64,000 bases of DNA from Leptospira congkakensis (GTDB taxonomy: Bacteria > Spirochaetota > Leptospiria > Leptospirales > Leptospiraceae), in the NCBI RefSeq assembly GCF_004770265.1, contig NZ_RQGQ01000017.1, positions 372,001-436,000 on the forward strand, given 5' to 3'. The notes below the pieces were generated by a model. That model did not search any database. It was not told the DNA's origin and saw only the letters and a list, made by a program, of their open reading frames with translations. Shown one piece after another: positions 8,555 through 16,762 of the stretch. The first letter of the stretch is position 1; every line of letters begins with the position of its first letter. Both the position numbers and the translations under genes were made by a program.

Positions 8555-9478
8555 GTGCCAATTCACTTTTCCAATATTTTAAAAAACTCCAAACAACTCT
8601 TTGATTCTTTTTTTGAATCTTATACAGAAGAATTGTTCCAACCGCGCACTCGCATAACAGATGCTTGTTTGTATAGTCTCAAAGCTGGTGGGAAACGAAT
8701 CCGACCCATCTTTGTACTGAATTCTTTTTTTGACCCAGACCATTTTCCAACAAAACAAAATAGGGACGAACACCTCTCTGTTTATTTAGCGGCACTTGCT
8801 GTCGAATGCATTCATACTTATTCTCTTATCCATGACGATTTACCAGCAATGGATGATGATGACACACGTCGGGGAATGCCCACTTGCCACATCCAATTTG
8901 ATGAAGCCACTGCCATCCTTGCTGGAGACACACTCAATTCCTTAAGTTTTTATCTCTTATCTTTATATGAAAATACAGATTCCACCTCCATCCGCGACTC
9001 CATCCAAATCCTGCACAAAGGTGCGGGAATGAATGGGATGATCCTGGGGCAAATGGAAGATATCGAAGAAGAAAAAAGTCCGAATGCCACAGATAAGGAA
9101 TCCAAACTCGCATCCATCCATACAAAAAAAACGGGAGCTCTGATTGAAGCATCCTTCCTCTTAGGCAATCGTTTAAGACCTGATTGGTTGGAGAGAGAAT
9201 CCGTGATCTCTAGTTATGCGAAAGAAATTGGACTTTTATTCCAAATCACCGATGATATTTTAGATGTAGAAGGAAACCTGGCGGATCTTGGAAAAACACC
9301 GGGAAAAGATGCCAAAGCTGGCAAATTGACTTATCCCAGCCTTTATGGAATGGAAACAACAAAAAGGTTACGAGACGAATCCGTATCCAAAGCAATTTCT
9401 CTAGTTACAAACTTTCCTTCCTTAAACAATGAATTCTTTTTAGGATTACCAAATTACATTGCCGAAAGAAAAAATTAG
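8555..9478 (+). CDS. ispA: Polyprenyl (farnesyl/geranyl) diphosphate synthase
   Basis: 307 residues starting at GTG; no ATG exists in frame between the upstream stop and the conserved domain, and the start aligns with the usual N-terminus before GGKRIRP. It condenses isopentenyl and allylic diphosphates for isoprenoid synthesis. The first aspartate-rich motif is in HDDLPAMDDDDTRRG and the second in FQITDDILDVEG, with KTPGKDAKAGKLTYPSL after it as in IspA-type enzymes. Chain length (C10, C15 or C20) cannot be fixed by eye. It overlaps the next gene by 20 bases. Confidence 0.92.
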   Translation: MPIHFSNILKNSKQLFDSFFESYTEELFQPRTRITDACLYSLKAGGKRIRPIFVLNSFFDPDHFPTKQNRDEHLSVYLAALAVECIHTYSLIHDDLPAMDDDDTRRGMPTCHIQFDEATAILAGDTLNSLSFYLLSLYENTDSTSIRDSIQILHKGAGMNGMILGQMEDIEEEKSPNATDKESKLASIHTKKTGALIEASFLLGNRLRPDWLERESVISSYAKEIGLLFQITDDILDVEGNLADLGKTPGKDAKAGKLTYPSLYGMETTKRLRDESVSKAISLVTNFPSLNNEFFLGLPNYIAERKN

Positions 9479-10226
9479 ACTGGATGAATACCTCGTTCGC
9501 GAAGGTTATGCGATTGATCTTAAACTTGCACAATCGTTAATTCTTTCTGGGTCTGTGCTCGTCAATGATGTGGTGATTTCAAAAGTTGGAACAAACATTT
9601 CTGTAAAAGACAACGTTCGCACCAAAGAAAAAATCAAAACCTATGTTTCCCGAGGTGCGTATAAACTTCTGGGTGCTTTTGATTCGTTTCCAAAGACCAA
9701 TGTCCAAAACAAAACATGTATTGATTTAGGTTCCTCCACAGGTGGTTTCTGCCAGGTTCTTTTGGAGAAAGGTGCCTCACGAGTGATCGCTGTGGATGTA
9801 GGTTACGGCCAATTGGCTCAAAAGATTGCAAACGATCCAAAAGTCACAGTGTTTGACCGAACCCATTTAAAGGACCTTACCCTTCCCCAATTAGAACCAT
9901 TAACAGAAGAAACTTGGATCACCATGGATTTGAGTTTTATTTCGTTAGTTCCTGTTTTTGCTTCTCTAGTTTCTCTTTTTCAATCGAGTCCCAAAACCAT
10001 TTGGCAAGGGATCTCCTTATTCAAACCTCAATTTGAAGTCCATCCATCCAAATTAGAAAAAGGTGTTTTAAAAGATTCGCATCATATTAGTTATACGATT
10101 CGAACAGTTTGGCGCAAAATAAAAAATTTGGATTCTAAACTGAAATTTTTAGGACTCGCAGAATCTCCCATCCAAGGTGCTGATGGAAACAGAGAATTTT
10201 TGATAAGATGGGAATGGAAAGGTTAG
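9459..10226 (+). CDS. tlyA: TlyA family rRNA (cytidine-2'-O)-methyltransferase
   Basis: 255 residues with a TTG start inside the end of the prenyl synthase gene. An N-terminal S4 RNA-binding domain (RLDEYLVREGYAIDLKLAQ) is followed by an FtsJ-type Rossmann methyltransferase (VSRGAYKLLGAF, CIDLGSSTGGFCQVLLE, VIAVDVGYGQLA). Mycobacterial TlyA methylates 16S and 23S rRNA, and loss gives capreomycin resistance; older literature calls the family haemolysin. The pairing with a prenyl synthase gene is common in bacteria. Confidence 0.93.
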   Translation: MPKEKIRLDEYLVREGYAIDLKLAQSLILSGSVLVNDVVISKVGTNISVKDNVRTKEKIKTYVSRGAYKLLGAFDSFPKTNVQNKTCIDLGSSTGGFCQVLLEKGASRVIAVDVGYGQLAQKIANDPKVTVFDRTHLKDLTLPQLEPLTEETWITMDLSFISLVPVFASLVSLFQSSPKTIWQGISLFKPQFEVHPSKLEKGVLKDSHHISYTIRTVWRKIKNLDSKLKFLGLAESPIQGADGNREFLIRWEWKG

Positions 10227-10236
10227 AAAAAAAATC

Positions 10237-10602
10237 TTAGGCGGTAAAACCAGAAACCGCTTCTTTCAATTGGTCAGTGGTGAAAGGTTTCATCAAATAG
10301 GCGTAAGAAGGATTTTGATTGATTCGGTGTTTTGCGGTCTCATCCAAAAAACCAGTCAGAAACAAAACCGGAACAGAAAACTGCTCTCGTAAAGATTCAG
10401 CGGTTTCAATTCCATCCAAAGAACCCTCCAAATTGATATCCATTAAAATCAGGTCCGGAACTTTTTCCGAAACAATTTGGAAGGCCTCATCCCCAGAAGG
10501 CACAACAGCAATCACATGAAAACCGAAAGATTCGATTTTCTGTTTGATGTTGAGTCCAAGGAAGGGTTCATCCTCAACGATGAGGATGTTCTTTTTCGTC
10601 AT
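10237..10602 (-). CDS. Single-domain response regulator (receiver only)
   Basis: 121 residues, a complete CheY-like receiver with no output domain. The acidic pocket VEDE (residues 9-12), the phospho-acceptor Asp55 in LILMDINLEG, the Thr83 switch in FLTGF and Lys105 in YLMKPF are all present, so it should be phosphorylatable. The partner kinase is not adjacent in the same direction; the sensor kinase at 11.8 kb is nearby but separately transcribed. The gene ends 10 bases from tlyA, tail to tail, and is divergent from the ferredoxin gene. Confidence 0.9.
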   Translation of the reverse strand: MTKKNILIVEDEPFLGLNIKQKIESFGFHVIAVVPSGDEAFQIVSEKVPDLILMDINLEGSLDGIETAESLREQFSVPVLFLTGFLDETAKHRINQNPSYAYLMKPFTTDQLKEAVSGFTA

Positions 10603-10651
10603 ATATGCTTTATTTTATAAGGGGGGGTCTGTTAAAAAGTAAAAATACTCT

Positions 10652-10885
10652 ATGGCAGATAAAAGTAGCAAACAACCCGAGAATGTCCCAGGGAAATACT
10701 ATGTCGACCAGACCTGCGTTCCCTGTAACGACTGCATTAAGGAAGCCCCTAGCCTATTACAGTATAGTGACGATGAAAGTCACATTTTCTTCAAAAACCA
10801 ACCAACAACGCCCACAGAGGAAAAACAGGCAAAAGCTGCAATGGCTATGTGCCCCGTGGATGCCATCGGCGACGATGGTCAGTAA
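10652..10885 (+). CDS. Small ferredoxin-like iron-sulfur protein
   Basis: 77 residues. Cysteines in TCVPCNDCIKEAP and the distal MCPVDAI follow the pattern of a single-cluster 3Fe-4S/4Fe-4S ferredoxin, so it should carry electrons in the cytoplasm. Partner enzymes are not adjacent. No Shine-Dalgarno sequence precedes the ATG; a run of seven G lies 25-31 bases upstream. It ends next to the convergent hydrolase gene with no gap. Confidence 0.85.
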   Translation: MADKSSKQPENVPGKYYVDQTCVPCNDCIKEAPSLLQYSDDESHIFFKNQPTTPTEEKQAKAAMAMCPVDAIGDDGQ

Positions 10886-11755
10886 TTAAGTATTATAGAA
10901 TATTCGGATATTTTCGGCGACTACATCTGGTTTTTCTAGATGGATTGCATGTCGCACTTTTGGAATCCAAACTAGTTTACTCTTTTTAATATAAGACTTC
11001 ATTTTTTTCATCATAAATGGAGGTGTGATTTCATCTTCAGCACCTGCTAAAATAAGAGTAGGAATTTGGATTTCTTTCATTTTTGAATCAAAAAATATTT
11101 CGTTTTCACGTCTTAAGGTATTTTCCTGTAAATATTCATTGGGTTTTTCATTCCAAATAGTAACAAGAGTATGGCGAAATAAATATCCAGGTTCAGGAAA
11201 TTCTTCTCCATAAAGATAACGAAGGAGTAATACTACTTGTTTCTCTGTTTTAGGAAATAAAATTTTACGCATTCTTTCACGTTCTGGATGAGGAATTCCA
11301 CCTGGAGCAAGTAAGATCAGTTTTTGGACTCTTCTTTGACTATCTTTTAATACCAGATGTTGAGAGGTGAGTCCTCCCATGGAATGGCCTACAAGACAAA
11401 TCTCTTTTAATTCCAATTTTTCAAAACATTCGAGCAGTAAATCAGCCCAAACATCAATTTGATATAGGTATTTAACCAGTGGAAGTTTGCTATTTCCATA
11501 TCCAGGTAAGTCAAAAACATAGAGTGGATAACCACCATCTAACAATTCTTTTACGACCCTTCGAAATCCAAAACTTTCATCAAGCAAACCGTGTAAAAAA
11601 ACTATCGGTTTTTTAGATCCATTTCCAAATTTCCAATAGAAAATTTTATGTCCTCCCATCGCAACGAAACAGGGTGTTCCCCCCATATTTTTCATTGATT
11701 TACGTCTCTGGGACTGATAATTTCGGAATAGGCTTCGGTAAAAAAATTTTATCAT
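10886..11755 (-). CDS. Alpha/beta hydrolase fold protein
   Basis: 289 residues from the ATG at 11755. The fold is shown by IVFLHGLLDESFGFR (oxyanion region), the nucleophile elbow LVGHSMGGLTS with Ser, a late acid in LILAGAEDEITP and a histidine in KVRHAIHLEKP. The substrate is unknown; esterase, lipase or C-C hydrolase activity are all possible. The frame is open upstream to 11839, which would overlap the divergent kinase gene; a start at 11695 (MKNMGG) also fits the fold and has a weak purine stretch before it. Confidence 0.85.
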   Translation of the reverse strand: MIKFFYRSLFRNYQSQRRKSMKNMGGTPCFVAMGGHKIFYWKFGNGSKKPIVFLHGLLDESFGFRRVVKELLDGGYPLYVFDLPGYGNSKLPLVKYLYQIDVWADLLLECFEKLELKEICLVGHSMGGLTSQHLVLKDSQRRVQKLILLAPGGIPHPERERMRKILFPKTEKQVVLLLRYLYGEEFPEPGYLFRHTLVTIWNEKPNEYLQENTLRRENEIFFDSKMKEIQIPTLILAGAEDEITPPFMMKKMKSYIKKSKLVWIPKVRHAIHLEKPDVVAENIRIFYNT

Positions 11756-11756
11756 A

Positions 11757-13547
11757 ATGTTAAATACAAAAATTGAAAGACTATCGCAGCTACTTTCCCA
11801 TTCCCAGAATGGATTGGTTTTGGTCGATCTTAAATCCAAACAAGTTCTTTACATTGACCAAAATACAAAAGAAAGATTAGGACTTAAGAATCAAAAATCA
11901 TTTGAAATCCAAAATCTTTTTTATGACTATGATCTCTTAATTTCAGAAATCCATACGCACCCTCAATCAAAAAGTGATTACAAATGGTTTCTAAAAAATG
12001 AAACTTTAGAAAAGGTAGCCGTTTCTGTTCATTTTTCATCATTAACGGAATTCTTTGAATCCGACACTGAAATATATTCCATCACAATAAACTGGAATCA
12101 TGAATATACAGAAGAAAATTCAGAAATCATTGATCATTTGGAAATCCCTTTTCTCCGAATAGATTTCAGCGGAAACATCATTTATGCAAATGCACGATTC
12201 ATAAATTTTTTTCATTTATTACCTCAAAAAATTCAATCTTACAATGCCTTTGATGTCCTTCGTTTATCAGATAACTTTAAACAAGAAATCTTAAAACAAA
12301 ATATAAAAAAGATAATCGAGTTCCAACCGCAAAAAGGAAAGTTGATCACCTTCCAATTACAAAGTTTTATTACTACCAATCAAGATATGCCAGATGGGAT
12401 TACAATCCTTCTGTTGGATCTTTCTGAATTACAAAATGCTGAAAAAATTCTAAAATATGGTGAAGATAAACTAAGAACATTCTTTGCTACAATGAACAAT
12501 GGATTCGTCATCATAAACCAAGATGCAAAAATCTTAGAAATAGCTCCTATATTCAAATTTTTATTATTCCAAGTATTTGCTTTTGAAGTTGGGGAAGATA
12601 TTTTCCATTTTTTCGATGAAAAAATGAAACTAAAATTAATGGAAGATTTAAATTCTGTTATCGAAAATCAAAATGTTCAAACAACAGAATTCGAATACAC
12701 ACTTCTTGGTGAAGATCGGACTTTTGAAATTCGCTTTATTCCAGTTAGACGATATGATCCAAACGATAAAAAAATAATGTTAGTATTTTCAGATATTACT
12801 GAAGCCAAACGAATGGATCGCCAACTTATCGAATCTATGAAATTTGCAAGTATTGGTGAAATTGCGGCAGGTCTTGCACACGAAATCAATAATCCACTTC
12901 AAAGTGCACTTTTGTATTTAGATGATTTGATTACAGTTGATGAAACCGATTCCAATGAACGACGAAACATTTTAAAAAAAATCGAGTCGGCAAATTTACG
13001 CATTCGCGATTTAGTGAAAGCGTTACTTGATTTAGGAAGAATGGAAAGTCCCAATCGTGATTTTGTTTCTCCTTATTACATTTTAGTTCGAACAAGCGAA
13101 CTAGTAGAAGTAAGTTGTCGAAAAAAAAATATCAATTTTACAAGACATGCGGGACCAAATTTACCAGGAATTTTTGTTCGCTGGCAAGAAATCGAACAAG
13201 TACTAATTAATTGTGTGGTAAACTCCATCAATGCACTTTCCGAAATGGAAAATCTAAGACAGTCTCCAAAAATAGAATTGGGTATCGATTTAGTAAAAAA
13301 TCAAAAAAAAGAATGGGTTGTATTTTCTGTCGAAGACAATGGTCCTGGGATCGACGATGATACTTTGGAAAAAGTTTTTTTGCCTTTGTTTACAACCAGA
13401 AGGAATAAACAAGGAACTGGTTTGGGACTTTCCATTTCCAAAAAGATCATCGCGGAGCATGGTGGAGAAATCTATATTAAAACTAAGGAAGGAACAGGGA
13501 CTAAGGTAGAAATTTACCTCCCTGCCCATACAGAAGATAATGGATAA
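11757..13547 (+). CDS. PAS-domain sensor histidine kinase
   Basis: 596 residues with no obvious transmembrane helices, so probably cytosolic. Two or three PAS-like segments lie before residue 360 (DHLEIPFLRIDFSGNIIYAN and MNNGFVIINQDAKILEI are PAS starts). The HisKA box SIGEIAAGLAHEINNPL has His375, followed by the ATPase domain: VNSINAL (N box), VEDNGPGID (G1), GTGLGLSISKKI (G2). No receiver is attached. The last 8 bases overlap the next gene, a receiver-kinase hybrid that is the likely partner, and the operon continues into peptidoglycan-recycling genes. The start lies 2 bases from the start of the divergent hydrolase. Confidence 0.92.
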   Translation: MLNTKIERLSQLLSHSQNGLVLVDLKSKQVLYIDQNTKERLGLKNQKSFEIQNLFYDYDLLISEIHTHPQSKSDYKWFLKNETLEKVAVSVHFSSLTEFFESDTEIYSITINWNHEYTEENSEIIDHLEIPFLRIDFSGNIIYANARFINFFHLLPQKIQSYNAFDVLRLSDNFKQEILKQNIKKIIEFQPQKGKLITFQLQSFITTNQDMPDGITILLLDLSELQNAEKILKYGEDKLRTFFATMNNGFVIINQDAKILEIAPIFKFLLFQVFAFEVGEDIFHFFDEKMKLKLMEDLNSVIENQNVQTTEFEYTLLGEDRTFEIRFIPVRRYDPNDKKIMLVFSDITEAKRMDRQLIESMKFASIGEIAAGLAHEINNPLQSALLYLDDLITVDETDSNERRNILKKIESANLRIRDLVKALLDLGRMESPNRDFVSPYYILVRTSELVEVSCRKKNINFTRHAGPNLPGIFVRWQEIEQVLINCVVNSINALSEMENLRQSPKIELGIDLVKNQKKEWVVFSVEDNGPGIDDDTLEKVFLPLFTTRRNKQGTGLGLSISKKIIAEHGGEIYIKTKEGTGTKVEIYLPAHTEDNG

Positions 13548-15051
13548 AATTTTAATCATAGATGATGAAGAAGACATCCGAATTGCTTTAAAAAGAGTTC
13601 TATCTAGAGAGGGGTACCAAATAGAACTCTCAGAATCTGCTACGGATGCAATTCAAAGAATATCGGCAGGAGAAACTTTTTCAGTTGTAATTTCTGATAT
13701 TTTAATGTCGGGAATGTCAGGTATAGATTTTACTAAGTTCATTGCAGAAAAACAAATTAACTTACCCGTAATTTTGATTACCGGAAATCCTAATCTTTCA
13801 AGTGCTGAATCTGCCATTCGTTACCATGCGTTTGAATATATATCCAAGCCAGTTGATAAAACTCAAATACTATCGGTCGTTAAGCGAGCCATTGAAGTAA
13901 AAAACCAAAAAGATTCCGATTTAGAAAAATTAATGTTATCGGAAAAACTAGAAAAAGCACTTAGAACGCAAAATTTAGATTTAAACCGACAAAACGCGGC
14001 AATTCTCAATGCAACTTCCGATGCAGTTATTACAATTGATTCTAAATTAACCGTTGTATCAGCAAATAAAGCAAGTTTTGATATGTTACGATTTAAAACA
14101 CCATTGGATTTAATTGGTCAATCCGTTAGGCTTTTGTTTACAGAAAATAAAATGCAAAAGTATATGAGCCAGGTTTCAAAGGTACTCAGCGAAGAATCAA
14201 ACAAATCAACATTACAACTATCGGATGTTACACTATTGCGTTCTGATTTGAGTACTTTTTTAGCTGATATTGCAATTTGTTCTTATAGTTTAGATGGAGA
14301 TACGTATTATACTGGAGTCATTCGAGATGTTACACAAAAGAAAGTAATGGTGGAACAACTCATCCATTCAGAACGAAGAGCATTTTTATCTGTGGTGGCA
14401 GCAAGTATTGGCCATGAAATTAACAACTCTCTAACAGCCATTCAAGGATTTGTAGAAATGGCATCTAGAGAAAATGCCGATATGATGTTAAAAGATAGGG
14501 CTTTAAAAGTAACACTCAATCAAACGGAAAAACTGAGAGCACTTACTTCAAATTTATTACAACTTGGAAAATCGCTAAAATCAAATAATGAACAATCAAC
14601 GATTCTAAATTTAAACCAAGAAATCACGGCCGTACTTCATGTATTTAAAGAAACAGCTAAACTAAAATATTGTCAGATCAAAAGAGAAGAATCAACAGAT
14701 GAAATTCCTATTCGAATGAACTCTGACCAATTTGCTTTACTTCTTTCTAATATACTTCTCAATGCAGCAGATGCCACCAATAATATTGGAACCATTGAAA
14801 TTATATCCTACCTAGATCAAAAAACTGCTCATCTCATCATTACCGATGACGGTGAAGGTATGTCCCAAGAAACTTTAGATAAAATCTACGAACCTTATTT
14901 CACAACCAAGGAATTAGGTAAAGGAACTGGGCTTGGAATGTTTGTTGTCAAACAGATCGTAGATAATTTTGAAATACAATTAGAAATAGAATCAAATTCT
15001 GGGAAAGGTTCCAAATTTCATTTTATTTTTCCCAAGGTTACGGAAACCTAG
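13540..15051 (+). CDS. Receiver-PAS-histidine kinase hybrid
   Basis: 503 residues. An N-terminal receiver (ILIIDDEEDIR, phospho-acceptor in VVISDILMSG, Lys in YISKPVDK) is followed by a PAS domain (ATSDAVITIDSKLTVVSANK) and a kinase core: SIGHEINNSLTAIQG with His292, NAADATNN, ITDDGEGMS and GKGTGLGMFVV. A receiver in front of a kinase suggests its activity is set by an upstream phosphodonor, most simply the kinase whose gene it overlaps by 8 bases. The stop overlaps the GTG start of the next gene by one base. Confidence 0.92.
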   Translation: MDKILIIDDEEDIRIALKRVLSREGYQIELSESATDAIQRISAGETFSVVISDILMSGMSGIDFTKFIAEKQINLPVILITGNPNLSSAESAIRYHAFEYISKPVDKTQILSVVKRAIEVKNQKDSDLEKLMLSEKLEKALRTQNLDLNRQNAAILNATSDAVITIDSKLTVVSANKASFDMLRFKTPLDLIGQSVRLLFTENKMQKYMSQVSKVLSEESNKSTLQLSDVTLLRSDLSTFLADIAICSYSLDGDTYYTGVIRDVTQKKVMVEQLIHSERRAFLSVVAASIGHEINNSLTAIQGFVEMASRENADMMLKDRALKVTLNQTEKLRALTSNLLQLGKSLKSNNEQSTILNLNQEITAVLHVFKETAKLKYCQIKREESTDEIPIRMNSDQFALLLSNILLNAADATNNIGTIEIISYLDQKTAHLIITDDGEGMSQETLDKIYEPYFTTKELGKGTGLGMFVVKQIVDNFEIQLEIESNSGKGSKFHFIFPKVTET

Positions 15052-16043
15052 TGACTTCAGTGTATCCAGGAATTAATGACTCACAATTAGATTTTATCTT
15101 TTCTCGTAACGGAAAAAATTGTAAAATAGTTCCATTACAAGAAGAAGCTTCCACAAGGCGTTACTTTCGCCTAACACTTCCAAATAATTCAGAAGAAGTG
15201 GTTTGTGTGGATGAAAGTGTAAACGAAGACTTTATCACTATCTCGGAATTTCTAAATACAAACAAAATCCAGGTTCCAAAAGTTTTAGACGTAAATCGGA
15301 AATTTGGACTTACGTTTATGAGCTTCGAGGGACTAGAAGACTATAGCACTTACAAACTAAATGATTATAAAACTAAATTTCCAATCTTAATCGATCTAAT
15401 TCTAAAACTCCAGTCTCTAGACCCACCACCAATTGTTAAAAATAGAAAATTTGATACGGAAAAACTAAGTTTTGAAACCAATCTAACCTTAGAAAAATTT
15501 GAAGGGTTTAGAAAAGAATTTCAAATTAGGACAGAAATTTCTAACGAAGCAAAAGCATTTATTGAGGAAACAGTTGGTTATTTGAATCAATATCCAATTA
15601 ATGTTTTTACTCACAGGGATTTTCATTGTCGCAATCTTCTAGTTTCACCTAATTATGATTATTCTTTGATTGATTTCCAAGATGCAAGGATGGGTGTTCC
15701 TCAATACGACCTCGCTTCTATTTTATACGATGCATATTACCCCTTACCTAGAGACTTTCGATCTTTGATGTTAAAATCCTTTCGAGAAAGAAACGTTGAC
15801 CAATCAAAAAAATTTAGTGATACATTCTATCTCCAAGCTTTACAACGTTCTTTCAAAGCATTAGGAACATATTTTCGAATGGTTACCGATCACAAAAAAG
15901 AAAAATTCAAAACATCTATTATTGCCTGTTTAAATCAATTAGAAGAAATCATCCAACTAGGAATGTTTTCAGATTCCTTATTTATTTTTGTTAGAAGTTT
16001 ACGAGAAGAACTCAGCCGTCATAAGGATTTTAAAAATCTATGA
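15051..16043 (+). CDS. amgK: Aminoglycoside-phosphotransferase-fold sugar kinase, AmgK-like (MurNAc/GlcNAc 1-kinase)
   Basis: 330 residues from a GTG start overlapping the stop of the kinase gene. The APH-fold catalytic loop is THRDFHCRNLLV and the metal-binding segment is LIDFQDARMGVPQYDLAS, close to the form known in AmgK. AmgK phosphorylates recycled MurNAc or GlcNAc at the anomeric position, feeding MurU and bypassing de novo UDP-MurNAc synthesis. The next gene, overlapping by 4 bases (ATGA), encodes a MurU-like nucleotidyltransferase, and this pairing is the main reason for the specific call. A choline or aminoglycoside kinase is the alternative, but fits the context less well. Confidence 0.75.
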   Translation: MTSVYPGINDSQLDFIFSRNGKNCKIVPLQEEASTRRYFRLTLPNNSEEVVCVDESVNEDFITISEFLNTNKIQVPKVLDVNRKFGLTFMSFEGLEDYSTYKLNDYKTKFPILIDLILKLQSLDPPPIVKNRKFDTEKLSFETNLTLEKFEGFRKEFQIRTEISNEAKAFIEETVGYLNQYPINVFTHRDFHCRNLLVSPNYDYSLIDFQDARMGVPQYDLASILYDAYYPLPRDFRSLMLKSFRERNVDQSKKFSDTFYLQALQRSFKALGTYFRMVTDHKKEKFKTSIIACLNQLEEIIQLGMFSDSLFIFVRSLREELSRHKDFKNL

Positions 16044-16762
16044 ATGCATTTGTTTTGGCCGCTGGGTTTGGAAAACGAATGGGAACTCTTACTGAAAATT
16101 GTCCAAAACCTCTGCTAAAAATACAAGGTATCTCACTTTTGGATTATAGCTTATACTTACTCAATGAATGGAAAATTTCTAATGTATGGATCAACACACA
16201 TTATTTAGGTGAACAAATCAAATCTCATGTAAAAGATTTTAAAAAATTTCCAATTGAGGTTTTAGAAGAAAAAAAAGAAATTTTGGGAACTGCTGGGGGA
16301 ATTCGAACAGGTTTGCCAAAGGATTCTTTGGATAAACCTCTTTTACTCATCAATCCAGATACTTTGTTTTTTCCTAATTCCGATTTTTCGCCAAAACAAA
16401 GTTTAACGACTGGAGTCCAAATTCATTTATACTTGTTGCCAACACCACCAGATCAAAATTACACAAAAATCAATATTGGAGAAAATGGAATCTTGGAATT
16501 TGGGAAGGGGTCTTTTTATTATATTGGACTTGCCATTTTAAATCCCAATTGCCTCATCCATTTAGAAAAAAACAAATACTACGATCTTTCTGATATTTTT
16601 AAAGAATGTGCAACTCGCGGTGAGATTACCGGAGAAATATTCTCCGGTAATGTTTTAGATTTAGGAACAAAAGAACTTTGGGATTCTTATTCTAACAGGG
16701 ATGTATTTGGAAGTAAACTCTCCCAAATACAATCATTTGTTAAAAATTCAAATATGACTTAG
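16040..16762 (+). CDS. murU: Sugar-1-phosphate nucleotidyltransferase, MurU-like
   Basis: 240 residues. The N-terminal nucleotide-binding signature is LAAGFGKRMGTLTENCPKPL and a catalytic LLINPDTLFF lies near residue 110, typical of the NTP-transferase fold. MurU converts MurNAc-1-phosphate and UTP to UDP-MurNAc. The call relies on size and coupling to the AmgK-like gene; a mannose-1-phosphate guanylyltransferase-like role is the alternative. A perfect 12-base inverted repeat lies inside the coding region near its end. The gene converges on pgi and overlaps it by 15 bases. Confidence 0.75.
   Translation: MNAFVLAAGFGKRMGTLTENCPKPLLKIQGISLLDYSLYLLNEWKISNVWINTHYLGEQIKSHVKDFKKFPIEVLEEKKEILGTAGGIRTGLPKDSLDKPLLLINPDTLFFPNSDFSPKQSLTTGVQIHLYLLPTPPDQNYTKINIGENGILEFGKGSFYYIGLAILNPNCLIHLEKNKYYDLSDIFKECATRGEITGEIFSGNVLDLGTKELWDSYSNRDVFGSKLSQIQSFVKNSNMT
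16625..16651. repeat. Perfect 12-base inverted repeat with 3-base loop, inside murU
   Basis: ATTACCGGAGAA, then ATA, then TTCTCCGGTAAT. The arms are perfectly complementary and the element is inside the coding sequence (EITGEIFSGN). On the + strand it is followed by GTTTTAG, a very weak T-run; on the - strand it lies 97 bases past the pgi stop. Confidence 0.7.

Noticed and set aside
10605..10889. 94-residue frame overlapping the ferredoxin gene
   Set aside because: The ferredoxin frame has the cysteine motifs; this one has no domain and begins within the promoter gap.
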